Shown: positions 7,741 to 17,239 of the stretch, piece by piece
Position numbering within the stretch: the stretch's first letter is position 1
Layout of the letters: the number at the start of each line of letters is the position of its first letter
NCBI GenBank assembly: GCA_963714065.1
Contig: OY970226.1
Location: forward strand, 310,001 to 374,000
Source of the DNA: JAZKID01 sp963714065
GTDB taxonomy: Bacteria; Pseudomonadota; Alphaproteobacteria; Rhizobiales; UBA4765
Direction of reading: 5' to 3'
Length of the DNA: 64,000 nucleotides
Notes under the pieces: model-generated
Seen by the model: only the letters and a program-made list of their open reading frames with translations
The model's database searches: none
What the model was told of the DNA's origin: nothing
Translations under genes and position numbers: made by a program

Positions 7741-7845
7741 TACGGAAATTTTATGCGTAATCAATAAAAGAAGGCCATACCAAGACCTCACTGCCAAGTC
7801 TCGTAATCCGCCTTAGCCGTACGAACGACTTTCAGGAGGACATTA

Positions 7846-8340
7846 ATGGTTGATTTTTTTCCGGTTTATTCTTTGAGAGCGACCAACGAAAAAGCATCGA
7901 TAGAAGAGCTTAAAAACTTATTTCTTATCGCGGCAGAAAAAACTTGTCGGAAAAAAGACGAATATCTTGAAAAGAAACTGGCACAAGCCAATGCCGAAAA
8001 ATTCTATAAACTTGCAAACACAGATATCTTTGAGGGAATAAGTTCGAAAGAGTATGAGGATGCTTTAATAAAAATAGCCAAGGAATTCATATTTGCTGAT
8101 GGTACTTACCAAATAAAATATGAAGACCAAGAAGCGGGAGAATTGGCGCAGACGTTCATGATGGATTATTTGCAAAGGGATAAACGCTCCCTTGTGTGCT
8201 CCCCAGAGAATGCGGCAATAGACGGCCCTGTAGAAATTTTCAACAAGGCCGTAAGGACAGCACAAAACACCCTCGCAAAGCGTCCTCCGTCAAAACTCAA
8301 TAATCCGGAAATCAAAGCGCAAGTACATCCGCCTCGATAA
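7846..8340 (+). CDS. Orphan protein of unknown function, 164 residues
   Basis: Start supported by a near-perfect CAGGAGG seven bases upstream of the ATG. No family recognised. Mostly helical and highly charged, lysine/glutamate rich, with two isolated cysteines (about 33 and 122) and a basic proline-containing tail. No signal peptide or membrane helix. Markedly AT-rich, unlike mgtE which converges with it 20 bases downstream. Resembles the other cytosolic orphans here only in size and composition. Confidence 0.7.
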   Translation: MVDFFPVYSLRATNEKASIEELKNLFLIAAEKTCRKKDEYLEKKLAQANAEKFYKLANTDIFEGISSKEYEDALIKIAKEFIFADGTYQIKYEDQEAGELAQTFMMDYLQRDKRSLVCSPENAAIDGPVEIFNKAVRTAQNTLAKRPPSKLNNPEIKAQVHPPR

Positions 8341-8360
8341 GCGATATCATTACGGCGTTG

Positions 8361-9767
8361 CTACAACCCGAACCACGCCGTCGCCACGCCCAGGAAAGCG
8401 AAGAAGCCGACAATATCCGTAACCGTCGTCACGAAAGTCCCGGAGGCGACGGCGGGGTCGATATCACGCTTTTCAAGCATCAGCGGGATCAGCACGCCCG
8501 CAAGCGCGGCTGCGACAAGATTGGCAAGCATGGCGATGCCGATGACAATGCCCAGCTCCGTTTGTCGAAACCATACTGCCGCCACCGCGCCGATAATCAC
8601 CGCGAAACCGATACCGTTCAGCAGGCCGACCGTGCATTCCTTGACGATAACACGCAACGCATTGGCGCGGTTCAGCTCGCGCGTGGCAAGCGCACGCACG
8701 GCAATCGTCATGGTCTGCGTGCCGGCATTGCCGCCCTGCGATGCGACGATCGGCATCAACACCGCCAGCGCCACCATTTTTTGCAGCGAGCTTTCGAACA
8801 GGCCGATGACGCCGGAAGCGGCAATCGCCGTCAGCAGGTTGACGAACAGCCAGGAAAAGCGTCCGCGCGCGATCTCGAGCACATTGTCGCCGATATCCTC
8901 GTCGGCCTTCACGCCGCCGAGCGCCTTGATGTCGGCATCGGCCTCCTGCTCGATGACGTCGACCATGTCGTCGATCATCAGCACACCGGCCAGCCGTCCC
9001 GCCGCATCGACCACCGGCGCCGAAACGAGATTGTAGTGCTGGAAGGCGCGCGCAGCTTCTTCCTGTTCCGTATCTACCTCGAAGGCGTATTTCGGCACCT
9101 GCATCAGCTGCCCTATCGGCTTCGTTTTCTCGGCGCGCAGAATGCTGTTGAGCGTCACTTCGCCCAAAAGCGCGCTTTCCTCGCCGACCACGAAAATCTC
9201 ATAGAACTGCTCGGGAATATTCTCGTTGGCGTGGCAGTATTCGATAGTTTGCTCGACCGTCCATTCAGAAGGCACGGCGACGAAATCCGTCTGCATCAGG
9301 CGGCCGACCGTACTCTCGGCATAATGCAGGCCGCGCTGGAGCTCGAGCCGTTCGCCCAGCGGCAGCAGCGACAGAACGTCCTCCCGGTCTTCGGTATTCA
9401 GGTTTTCGAGAATGAAGACCGCGTCGTCGTTTTCGAGATCGCGCACATTTCGGGCGATCTCGGTATTCGGCATGTCGTCGAGAATGCCCTCGCGCACCGT
9501 ATCTTCGACTTCGGTCAGCGCGGTGAAATCGAAGTCGTTGCCCAGCAGGGCAATCAGCGTGGTGCGCTCTTCCGGGTGCAGCGCCTCGAGCAGGTCGGCA
9601 AGATCGGCTTCGTGAAGTTCGGCGGCAATCGCCTTCACGCGCTCACGGTCATGGCTGCGCAGCACTCCGTCGACAAGCTCGACATAAGCGCGCGTCACAT
9701 GCCCTTCCTCGTCCCTGAACGGGGGCAAGGCCTGATCTTCTGTGCGGTCTTGATGTGGCTGCGGCAT
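8361..9767 (-). CDS. mgtE: Magnesium transporter MgtE
   Basis: Mg2+-gated magnesium channel of the inner membrane. 468 residues, usual family length. The order is an N-terminal alpha-solenoid domain (about 30-145, with LHEADLADLLEALHPEERTT), a CBS pair (about 150-270, with VGEESALLGEVTLNSILRA and VDAAGRLAGVLMIDDMVDV), a plug helix, and five membrane segments from about 290. The pore signature region reads VLMPIVASQGGNAGTQTMTI, as in the family. It stands alone between an orphan and a divergent deacetylase gene; no Mg riboswitch is apparent in the 122-base upstream gap. Confidence 0.95.
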   Translation of the reverse strand: MPQPHQDRTEDQALPPFRDEEGHVTRAYVELVDGVLRSHDRERVKAIAAELHEADLADLLEALHPEERTTLIALLGNDFDFTALTEVEDTVREGILDDMPNTEIARNVRDLENDDAVFILENLNTEDREDVLSLLPLGERLELQRGLHYAESTVGRLMQTDFVAVPSEWTVEQTIEYCHANENIPEQFYEIFVVGEESALLGEVTLNSILRAEKTKPIGQLMQVPKYAFEVDTEQEEAARAFQHYNLVSAPVVDAAGRLAGVLMIDDMVDVIEQEADADIKALGGVKADEDIGDNVLEIARGRFSWLFVNLLTAIAASGVIGLFESSLQKMVALAVLMPIVASQGGNAGTQTMTIAVRALATRELNRANALRVIVKECTVGLLNGIGFAVIIGAVAAVWFRQTELGIVIGIAMLANLVAAALAGVLIPLMLEKRDIDPAVASGTFVTTVTDIVGFFAFLGVATAWFGL

Positions 9768-9889
9768 TGCTGATCCAAATTTTTGCTTAATTCTGGCTTA
9801 GCGGGGCTTGATGGCTTAGACAAGCGCATAGGGTGCGCAAGACTTCATTAAGCATAATACGGCAGTGTAACTTTATCCGGTGTGTAGCA

Positions 9890-11149
9890 ATGAAACAGAA
9901 GTATATTGTATTATCGGCCCTTATGGCGGCATTCGCATCAGCGGGAAGCGCCCATGCCGATTCTTGCACTGATAAAACCGATGTTTTGGGCACTTCTCGG
10001 ACGCTGGTTCTCGACACATCGCGCGGTCTGGAAGTCGGGCAGCAATATCGCCACGCCTTGCCGCTGAAAGAGAAGGAAATTGTTCTTACCTTCGATGACG
10101 GCCCTCTACCAGCCATCTCCGAAAAAGTACGCCAGACCCTGAAAGGTCAATGTGTGCATGCGACCTTCTTCCTGGTCGGCCGCAATGCCGAAACCTATCC
10201 GGATTTTGTGCGCAAACTCGCTGCCGACGGCCATACCATTGCCAGCCATACATGGTCGCATGACATGTACATGCCCAAAAAACCTTACGAGGTCGGGCTG
10301 GAGCAGATCGACCGCGGCATTTCCGCCGTCAACGCCGCCTTGAAAACATCTCCCGAGCAGCCGGAAATCGCTTCGTTTTTCCGCTTTCCCGGCCTGAATA
10401 GCGATCTGGCGCTGCGTAAGATGCTTAAAGAGCGCGGTATCGGCATTTTCGATATCGACATCGAGGGCGGCGACTGGGTCAAGAATCGCAGCCCGCAGGA
10501 AGTGCTGAACCGCGTCATGCGCCAGCTCGACGAAAAAAAGCGCGGAATTATCCTGTTGCACGATATCCAGCCGCGCACCGCCGCCATGCTGCCCGAACTC
10601 TTGCGGCGGCTGAAAAAAGAGGACTACAAGGTCGTCCACATCATTCCCGGGTCCGCAACCGGCGAGCCTGCGATCGCCATGCTTCCTGCGAAGGAGCAGA
10701 AGGTTGCCGCAGCGCATACGGAGCAGAACGGGCCGGAGCCGATCGAGCTCGTGCCTAACAAAGAAGCTCAGCCCGATCAGGCCCAAAACGATGTCACGCC
10801 CGAAACACCGGTTATACGCAAGCTTGCGCGCAAGAAACCCATTCTTCCCAGGCCCGACAGCGACAGATCCGAAATCGCACGCGATGACAATCTGCATGAC
10901 GAGAAATTGAGACGTATGGCTGCCATGGCGCCGAAACAGGTTGAGCCGGAACCTCAAGGTTATGTTTCTCGCCGTGCACGGCAGATGGAAGAGCAGGCAC
11001 GCCAGATGGCTAATGCCGCAAAGCCTCAGCCGATGCCTGCCCGCTATGCCGAAGCCCATCAGCTTCGCCCATCGCAGTCCGCCATGCCTACCCGGCGCGA
11101 AAAGCCGAAATATCTGCTGAATGCGTTATTCGGAATTGAAACGAATTAA
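9890..11149 (+). CDS. Secreted polysaccharide deacetylase (NodB-homology domain) with long basic tail
   Basis: 419 residues from the ATG at 9890, chosen because it gives a clear Sec signal peptide (KQKYIVLSALMAAFASAGSA, cleavage after AHA). The NodB domain (about 60-255) carries all five motifs: TFDDGP, HTWSHD with the two metal histidines, RFPG, the DIEGGDW segment and ILLHDI. It should remove acetyl groups from a periplasmic or cell-wall glycan. After about residue 270 the protein is low complexity, with a proline/lysine/arginine-rich region and short glutamine/arginine-rich helices (RRARQMEEQARQMANAAK), ending KYLLNALFGIETN; this tail is not a known domain and may bind peptidoglycan or membrane. 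TAA is the stop here. Confidence 0.9.
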   Translation: MKQKYIVLSALMAAFASAGSAHADSCTDKTDVLGTSRTLVLDTSRGLEVGQQYRHALPLKEKEIVLTFDDGPLPAISEKVRQTLKGQCVHATFFLVGRNAETYPDFVRKLAADGHTIASHTWSHDMYMPKKPYEVGLEQIDRGISAVNAALKTSPEQPEIASFFRFPGLNSDLALRKMLKERGIGIFDIDIEGGDWVKNRSPQEVLNRVMRQLDEKKRGIILLHDIQPRTAAMLPELLRRLKKEDYKVVHIIPGSATGEPAIAMLPAKEQKVAAAHTEQNGPEPIELVPNKEAQPDQAQNDVTPETPVIRKLARKKPILPRPDSDRSEIARDDNLHDEKLRRMAAMAPKQVEPEPQGYVSRRARQMEEQARQMANAAKPQPMPARYAEAHQLRPSQSAMPTRREKPKYLLNALFGIETN

Positions 11150-11158
11150 AATATTCGG

Positions 11159-12622
11159 TCACAGTGTACGTGCGCCAATCAGCCATACATCGTAATATTC
11201 CACGACAGCACTCCGGTGCGAGCGCGTGATTTGTTGCAGATGCATCAGGCCCGGGAATAGCTTCTCGAAATAAAATCCTGCTTCTTCGAGCTTTGCGGGT
11301 GCGAAAGCCAGAATGTTTTGCCCTTCGCAATCCTTCAGCTTCGGTAAATTAAAACCTGCATAACGTTCCGGCAAATTGACCTGCAGCACGTGCTGCGTAT
11401 CTCGCAGATAGTAATTCAAAAGCGCGGCGTTGGCATAATCCAATGTGACGATCATGCAGGCTTTCTGATCCCCTGCAATTTTATCAAGATTTTCGGCAAG
11501 TTCCTTCTGGCCGAAAAGGCGCTGGGTCGGGTCGGCACGGCCAAACCCATGTTGCAGCGGGCTCGCGAGATAGGCGAGCAGCAAAGCGGAAAGCAGACCG
11601 CCTGAAATAAAAGCACAATTTGAGAATAATCTCAGACGCGGCCAATCTCTTGCAACCACCAGCGCCGTCATCACGCTCAATGCCGGAAAAGACACAACCG
11701 TCCAGTTCGCTTCAATTTTCGCGGTCAGGGAAAGCGTTAGCAAATAAAACAGGAACGGCAGGGAAAGCACACATAATAATTGCGCACGCGCATCATGGCG
11801 CAAGGCACGACGGCATTCGCTGCATGCGGCATAAATAACCAGTATAGCGAGAAGCGGCGTCAGCAAGGCAAGCTGGCTGCCCAGAAAATCGCCGAAGGTT
11901 TTCAGCGAGAACGAGAAGCCACTCATAACCCGGCCGCCCTGTTTGGCGAGCGATACCCAATGATGCTCCGCATTCCAGACAATCACCGGAGAAAAAAACA
12001 GGACGGCGAGGCCAAATCCTGCCCAGAATTGCCAACGCAGGAAAATCTTGCACCGCTCGCGCGATATGCAAAGCCAGAGAATAATTCCTGCACCCAAGAC
12101 CACCGCCGTATATTTTGCAAGTAATGCAAGGCCTGTTGCCGCACCGATCGCAAGCCAGAGCCTGTCATTCCCCGTGCGATAAAAACGCGCGAGAAATCGC
12201 AGTGTCAGCGCCGAGGCAAAAAGCAGCGGCGTGTCGGGAGATATGATCAGACCTACAATGTGGCCGGCAAGCGCCGCAACCGGCAACAGAGCGACAAGAT
12301 TGACGGCACGCGCATCGCCTCCCAGATCACGCGTAGCACCTGCAAGCAGCAAGGATGTTGCAAAAATCAGCAGCGGCGCAAAAAAACGAACGGCCCATTC
12401 ACTGTCACCGAACAGTTTTGTCGAAAGCGCAATCAGCCAGGCAGCAAGCGGCGGGTGATCGTAATAGGAAAGCTGCGGATTCTTCGCCCAAAGCCAGTAA
12501 TAGGCCTCATCAAAGGAGAGATTAAGTTTCGCAGCCAGCGCATAATGCGCGGCCATCGCCGCAAGCAGGATCAGCCATATCCAGAACGGCAGGCCACTTA
12601 CACCCTCGCGCCGCCAGATCAT
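11159..12622 (-). CDS. ArnT/PMT-like lipid-linked glycosyltransferase (GT39/GT83 type)
   Basis: Integral membrane enzyme that transfers a sugar from an isoprenoid-phosphate donor to lipid A, another glycan or protein. 487 residues with about eleven hydrophobic helices. The first periplasmic loop has the family signature FDEAYYWLWAKNP...YYDHPPLAAWLI with the essential DE pair, and further loops fit ArnT/PMT_2. It overlaps the GT2 gene upstream by four bases (ATGA), so the two are translationally coupled: the GT2 enzyme would make the polyprenyl-phosphate sugar and this protein would use it. Confidence 0.88.
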   Translation of the reverse strand: MIWRREGVSGLPFWIWLILLAAMAAHYALAAKLNLSFDEAYYWLWAKNPQLSYYDHPPLAAWLIALSTKLFGDSEWAVRFFAPLLIFATSLLLAGATRDLGGDARAVNLVALLPVAALAGHIVGLIISPDTPLLFASALTLRFLARFYRTGNDRLWLAIGAATGLALLAKYTAVVLGAGIILWLCISRERCKIFLRWQFWAGFGLAVLFFSPVIVWNAEHHWVSLAKQGGRVMSGFSFSLKTFGDFLGSQLALLTPLLAILVIYAACSECRRALRHDARAQLLCVLSLPFLFYLLTLSLTAKIEANWTVVSFPALSVMTALVVARDWPRLRLFSNCAFISGGLLSALLLAYLASPLQHGFGRADPTQRLFGQKELAENLDKIAGDQKACMIVTLDYANAALLNYYLRDTQHVLQVNLPERYAGFNLPKLKDCEGQNILAFAPAKLEEAGFYFEKLFPGLMHLQQITRSHRSAVVEYYDVWLIGARTL

Positions 12623-13356
12623 CTGGGACGATGTAATGGCCTGAAAACAGAAAACATGATTTTATTGAGCAGCAGAACCAGGAAATCCAATTGCACAGCT
12701 ATGTTAAATTTGCTTTTCCCAGCATTGCGCGCACGGAATTTATAGGGCAGTTCGGCAATCCGCAGCGGAGCCTCGCTGGAGGCGATAATATCGGCCAGGA
12801 TTTTAAACCCCTTGCCGGAAAGACGGCGCGCGGTTTTTTCGAAAACTTCCCTGCGCATGGTGAAAAAGCCGCTTAACGGGTCGGAAACGCGCGTCCGCAA
12901 AACATGTTTTGCCAGTAGCGTCCCGAGACAGCTGAAAAGAGTGCGGTCCTTGCCGCTCAAACCGGAAGCGGACCCGCCTTTGGCATAGCGGCTCGCGACG
13001 ACGATATCGCAATCGTCGTGCTTCAGTTTCTGCAGCATGGAGGGCAGCAGGGTTTCATCGTGCTGCAGATCGGCATCGATCAGCGCGATATAGGGTGCGC
13101 TTGCGGCGCGAAATCCCTCGATCGCGGCGCCGGAGAGGCCGCGTTGCCCGATCCGCCGAAGGCAGCGCAGGCGGCGTTGCGTCAATGCGAGCTGGCTTGC
13201 GATTTCAGCCGTTCCGTCATTCGAATCGTCGTCGACGACGATCAGTTCCCATTCCAGCCCTTCCAGGGCATGCTCAAGCGCGCTTAACAAGGCGCCGATA
13301 TTCTCGCGCTCATTCAGCGTGGGCGTGATAATGCTCAGTTCGGCCTGAATAGACAT
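12619..13356 (-). CDS. Family 2 glycosyltransferase, polyprenyl-phosphate sugar synthase type
   Basis: 245 residues, length of dolichol-phosphate mannosyltransferase-like enzymes without a membrane anchor domain. Motifs: SIITPTLNERENIGALL at the N-terminus, the nucleotide-binding VVDDDSNDGTAE, and the metal DxD in IALIDADLQHDE; then SRYAKGG and SGKDRT as in DPM1-type proteins. It probably transfers a sugar from a nucleotide donor to undecaprenyl phosphate on the cytosolic face. It is the first gene of a two-gene operon with the membrane glycosyltransferase. Confidence 0.88.
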   Translation of the reverse strand: MSIQAELSIITPTLNERENIGALLSALEHALEGLEWELIVVDDDSNDGTAEIASQLALTQRRLRCLRRIGQRGLSGAAIEGFRAASAPYIALIDADLQHDETLLPSMLQKLKHDDCDIVVASRYAKGGSASGLSGKDRTLFSCLGTLLAKHVLRTRVSDPLSGFFTMRREVFEKTARRLSGKGFKILADIIASSEAPLRIAELPYKFRARNAGKSKFNIAVQLDFLVLLLNKIMFSVFRPLHRPR

Positions 13357-13458
13357 GCGATTCTCTTAAATCCTGTCTAACATGAAAGCGATTTACAGGC
13401 ATGGAAAACAATCCTAATAAACAGGCACATTCTTTGCCGTCCTCAGCTCCATATCGGT

Positions 13459-14067
13459 ATGATTCCAGATAATTCCCCTCCCCTACAAAATGGTTTTTAC
13501 GCCGTGCCCACTGGCCATCTTGCGGCCATTGTCACCGTGCTTGAAAGGCCATCCAATTCTGCATCTGAACCGCCGGTTCGGGATGATGCAGCCATGCAGG
13601 AAGTTCCAAAGCCCGCAGTCGCCTGGTATCGCGATATGTTCGCGCGGGTAGGCGCGCCCTGGCTCTGGGCCTCGCGTCTGAAATCAAGCGATGCCGAACT
13701 TGCCACCATCATTCATGTGCAAACTACAAAGATTTTCGTCCTGACGACACAGACAGGCCAGCAGATAGGCTTTTCCGAACTCGACTTTTCCACACCCGGC
13801 ATATGCGAAATTGCCTTTTTCGGCTTGTTGAAAGAATGGACGGGTGCCGGCCTCGGCCGCTTTATGATGGCGCATGCCCTATATATCGCCAAGACCCGTA
13901 ATGTCGCGCATATTCATGTCCATACCTGCACACTCGACGACCCGCAGGCGCTCGCATTTTACCTTAAATCTGGCTTCCAACCCGTGCGCCGCGCTGTGGA
14001 AATTCTTGACGATCCAAGAAAAACAGGCCTTTTGGCCCTTGACGCTTCAACTCAACCCTTCCTTTGA
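13459..14067 (+). CDS. GNAT family N-acetyltransferase
   Basis: 202 residues. The acetyl-CoA-binding motif A reads GAGLGRFMMAHALYIAK (about 138-154), followed by VHTCTLDDPQALAFYLKSGFQPVRR, the usual motif B with the conserved LAFYLKSGF. The first 50 residues are extra. Substrate unknown. It precedes the liv operon by 37 bases in the same direction and could be co-transcribed with it, though a functional link is not evident. Confidence 0.85.
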   Translation: MIPDNSPPLQNGFYAVPTGHLAAIVTVLERPSNSASEPPVRDDAAMQEVPKPAVAWYRDMFARVGAPWLWASRLKSSDAELATIIHVQTTKIFVLTTQTGQQIGFSELDFSTPGICEIAFFGLLKEWTGAGLGRFMMAHALYIAKTRNVAHIHVHTCTLDDPQALAFYLKSGFQPVRRAVEILDDPRKTGLLALDASTQPFL

Positions 14068-14104
14068 CTAATACTCGGTTCTTCTGTTTCAAGGTTTTTT
14101 GCGC

Positions 14105-15022
14105 GTGGACTATTTTTTACAACAATTGATCAACGGCCTCACGCTGGGCTCGATCTATGGCTTGATCGCCATCGGCTACACCATGGTGTACGGAATCCTC
14201 GGCATGATCAATTTCGCGCATGGCGACGTGTTCATGGTTTCCTCCTTCATCGCGCTGGTCGCCTTCCTTATCCTGACAAGCTTGCTCGGTATGGCGCCTG
14301 GCCTTTTGATGCTGCTTCTTGTGCTGATCGTTGCCATGGCTTTCACCGCCCTGCTCAACTGGTCGATCGAACGCATCGCCTATCGCCCCCTGCGACGATC
14401 TTTCCGTCTGGCACCGCTGATATCGGCAATCGGAATGTCGGTGCTGCTTTCGAACTTCGTGCAAGTCTCGCAGGGTGCGCGCAATAAGCCGATCGAGCCG
14501 CTCCTGAACAATGTCTTTGTCCTGTTTGACAATCCGGCCTTTCCCGTCACCCTTTCCCACAAACAATTGCTGATCATGGTCGTGACAGCGGTGCTGCTTG
14601 TTATATTCTGGTATGTCATCCAGAAAACGCCGCTCGGCCGCGCGCAACGCGCCTGCGAGCAGGACCGGATGATGGCCTCATTGCTCGGTGTCGATACCGA
14701 TCGCACGATTGCTTTCACTTTCGTCATCGGTGCCGCGCTCGCCGCCGTCGCCGGTACGATGTACCTGCTCTATTACGGCGTGATCAGCTTCTCGGACGGT
14801 TTCACGCCCGGCGTGAAAGCCTTCACCGCGGCCGTGTTCGGCGGCATCGGTTCGCTGCCCGGTGCCGTGATCGGCGGCCTGCTGATCGGCCTGATCGAAA
14901 CCATGTGGTCGGCCTATTTCTCCATCGAGTATAAAGATGTTGCGGCATTCGCGACGCTGATCGCGGTCTTGATTTTCATGCCGCAGGGGCTGCTCGGCCG
15001 TCCCGATGTCGAGAAAGTCTGA
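14105..15022 (+). CDS. livH: Branched-chain amino acid ABC transporter permease LivH
   Basis: Inner-membrane subunit forming half of the import channel. 305 residues from the GTG at 14105, chosen because AAGG lies ten bases upstream and the protein then begins MDYFLQQLINGL as in the family; a TTG two codons earlier is possible. Signatures include LGSIYGLIAIGYTMVYGILGMINFAHGD at the start and the coupling-helix region GRAQRACEQDRMMASLLGV (EAA loop). About eight membrane helices. The stop TGA is followed one base later by livM. Confidence 0.95.
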   Translation: MDYFLQQLINGLTLGSIYGLIAIGYTMVYGILGMINFAHGDVFMVSSFIALVAFLILTSLLGMAPGLLMLLLVLIVAMAFTALLNWSIERIAYRPLRRSFRLAPLISAIGMSVLLSNFVQVSQGARNKPIEPLLNNVFVLFDNPAFPVTLSHKQLLIMVVTAVLLVIFWYVIQKTPLGRAQRACEQDRMMASLLGVDTDRTIAFTFVIGAALAAVAGTMYLLYYGVISFSDGFTPGVKAFTAAVFGGIGSLPGAVIGGLLIGLIETMWSAYFSIEYKDVAAFATLIAVLIFMPQGLLGRPDVEKV

Positions 15023-15023
15023 C

Positions 15024-16361
15024 ATGAACGGCATAAACTATCGACATTTATACGGCGCCCTCCGGCAATCTTTTCTTTTCGCCATCGTCGCTTTCGTTCT
15101 GCTGATGCCTCTGATTGCGTTTCGCAGCGAAGTCAGCACCACCGGCAATAATCTTATTCTCGAGCAGCGCTGGGGCCTACTATGCGGAATTAGCCTGGCC
15201 ATATTTGCCTTGCACTTCCTTTGGCACTTTCTGCATAAATTGAAATATTCCCGAAAAGCTGCAGCGGCAAATGCCCGCGCGGATTTCACACGCTACCTGC
15301 CCTATTTTGTGCCTGCCGTGCTGGGACTGGCCGCACTTCTACCGCTTCTTCCCGGCATCTCGCGCTATGCGATCGATCTCGGCATCCTTATTTTCACATA
15401 TGTATTGCTCGGCTGGGGGCTGAATATCGTCGTCGGCTTTGCGGGCCTGCTGATCCTTGGCTTTGCCGCATTTTATGCCATCGGTGCCTATACCTATGCG
15501 CTTTTGGCAACGAATATCGCATTGCAAACCACTTTCGGAACGGATTTCTGGCCGGCATGGGCATTCTGGTTCTGCCTGCCGCTCTCAGGATTATTCGCAG
15601 CACTGGCAGGCTTTCTGCTCGGCCTGCCGGTACTGCGCCTGCGAGGCGATTACCTCGCCATCGTCACGCTTGCCTTCGGTGAGATTATCAGACTGGTCCT
15701 GATCAACTGGGTCAATCTGACACAGGGCGCGGCCGGAATTTCCGGGGTTCCGCGCCCCAGTTTTTTCGGGCTGCCGTTCAACGCCAACGAAAATGGTTTC
15801 GCCGCAACTTTCGGCATTGCCTACGACCCCATGCACAGGATGATCTTCCTGTATTACCTTGTCGTCATCCTGCTGTTCTTCACTTATTTCGTGACAAGAA
15901 AATTGCGCCGCCTGCCGCTGGGGCGCGCATGGCGGGCGCTGCGCGAGGATGAAATCGCGTGCAGATCGCTCGGCATCAACATCGTCACTGCGAAATTGTC
16001 GGCACTATCAATCGGTGCGTTTTTCGGCGGTCTCGCCGGCGCTTTCTTCGCGGCAAGGCAGGGTTTCGTCAGTCCGGAAAGTTTTACTTTTATGGAATCG
16101 GCCGTCATTCTTGCGATTGTCGTGCTCGCAGGTTCCAGCGAAATCGGCATCATACTTGCCGCGGGGCTCCTGATCGGCGGCGTGGAGCTTTTGCGCAACC
16201 TTGCTTTCCTGAAATATATTTTCGGACCGGATTTCGAACCGACACACTATAGGTTGCTGATTTTCGGCTTTGCCATGGTTGTCGTCATGCTATGGCGGCC
16301 GCGCGGCTTGTTGCCGGATCGCGAACCTACCGCAACCCTGCAGCCGGACGGATCTTCCTGA
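15024..16361 (+). CDS. livM: Branched-chain amino acid ABC transporter permease LivM
   Basis: Second permease subunit, 445 residues, starting at the ATG right after the livH stop. An N-terminal extension of about 110 residues with two membrane helices precedes the core, as is common in alphaproteobacteria. Core signatures: LGWGLNIVVGFAGLLILGFAAFYAIGAYTYALL, PVLRLRGDYLAIVTLAFGEIIR and the coupling loop GRAWRALREDEIACRSLGIN. Overlaps livG by one base (TGATG). Confidence 0.95.
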   Translation: MNGINYRHLYGALRQSFLFAIVAFVLLMPLIAFRSEVSTTGNNLILEQRWGLLCGISLAIFALHFLWHFLHKLKYSRKAAAANARADFTRYLPYFVPAVLGLAALLPLLPGISRYAIDLGILIFTYVLLGWGLNIVVGFAGLLILGFAAFYAIGAYTYALLATNIALQTTFGTDFWPAWAFWFCLPLSGLFAALAGFLLGLPVLRLRGDYLAIVTLAFGEIIRLVLINWVNLTQGAAGISGVPRPSFFGLPFNANENGFAATFGIAYDPMHRMIFLYYLVVILLFFTYFVTRKLRRLPLGRAWRALREDEIACRSLGINIVTAKLSALSIGAFFGGLAGAFFAARQGFVSPESFTFMESAVILAIVVLAGSSEIGIILAAGLLIGGVELLRNLAFLKYIFGPDFEPTHYRLLIFGFAMVVVMLWRPRGLLPDREPTATLQPDGSS

Positions 16362-17239
16362 TGGGCAAGCTGCTGCAAGTCGACCACCTGCATATGCAGT
16401 TCGGCGGCCTCGTCGCCGTGCGCGACCTCAGCTTTACGCTCAAACAGGGCAATATCACGGCGCTCATCGGCCCGAATGGCGCGGGCAAGACAACCGTCTT
16501 CAACTGCATCACCGGTTTCTACAAGCCAAGCAGCGGCCGCCTTGCTATGTTTACGGAAGATGCCGACGATGCCGAGCTTTCCCTCCTGACACGTTCGGCA
16601 AACCAGCATACGCAGCATATATTTCTGCTGGAGCGCATGGCCGATTATAAAATCGTCAAGCTTGCGCGCATAGCCCGCACATTTCAGAATATCCGGCTTT
16701 TTCCTGCATTGACGGTTCTGGAAAATCTGCTGCTCGGCCAGCACAACGATCTGATGCATGCTGGTAAATGGCATGGCGGACTTTTCGCGGGGCGCGAGTT
16801 CCGAAATGCCGAGCGCAAGGCGCTCGAACATGCGCGCTTCTGGCTGAATGAGATGCACCTCACGCGCCGCGCCGACGATCCCGCGGGATCGTTGCCCTAT
16901 GGCGATCAGCGCCGCCTTGAAATCGCGCGCGCCATGTCCACGCAGCCTTTACTGCTTTGCCTCGACGAGCCGGCAGCCGGCCTCAACAATCGCGAAAGCG
17001 CCGAGCTCAATGCCATGCTCCTGAAAATCCGCGAGCGGCACAAGGTTTCCATTTTCCTGATCGAGCATGATATGTCGGTCGTCATGGAAATTTCCGATCA
17101 TATCATGGTGCTGGATTACGGCGAGAAGATCGCCGACGGCACGCCAGAAGAAATTCGCAAGGACCCGAAAGTCATTGCGGCCTATCTCGGCGTCGACGAG
17201 GAAGAAGCAGGCAGAACCATGGTGGAGACAGGCGCATGA
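16361..17239 (+). CDS. livG: Branched-chain amino acid ABC transporter ATPase LivG
   Basis: Nucleotide-binding subunit, 292 residues. Walker A is GPNGAGKTT, followed by VFNCITGFYKPSSG; the Q-loop region is ARTFQNIRLFPALTVLENLL; the signature is SLPYGDQRRLEIARAM and Walker B is LLLCLDEPAAGLN. Between Walker A and Q-loop is an insert of about 30 residues ending FLLERMADYKIVKLARIAR, which is usual for alphaproteobacterial LivG. Overlaps livF by four bases (ATGA). Confidence 0.95.
   Translation: MGKLLQVDHLHMQFGGLVAVRDLSFTLKQGNITALIGPNGAGKTTVFNCITGFYKPSSGRLAMFTEDADDAELSLLTRSANQHTQHIFLLERMADYKIVKLARIARTFQNIRLFPALTVLENLLLGQHNDLMHAGKWHGGLFAGREFRNAERKALEHARFWLNEMHLTRRADDPAGSLPYGDQRRLEIARAMSTQPLLLCLDEPAAGLNNRESAELNAMLLKIRERHKVSIFLIEHDMSVVMEISDHIMVLDYGEKIADGTPEEIRKDPKVIAAYLGVDEEEAGRTMVETGA

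Noticed and set aside
16361..17239. Insert of about 30 residues between Walker A and Q-loop of LivG
   Set aside because: The FLLERMxDYxI segment is typical of alphaproteobacterial LivG proteins.
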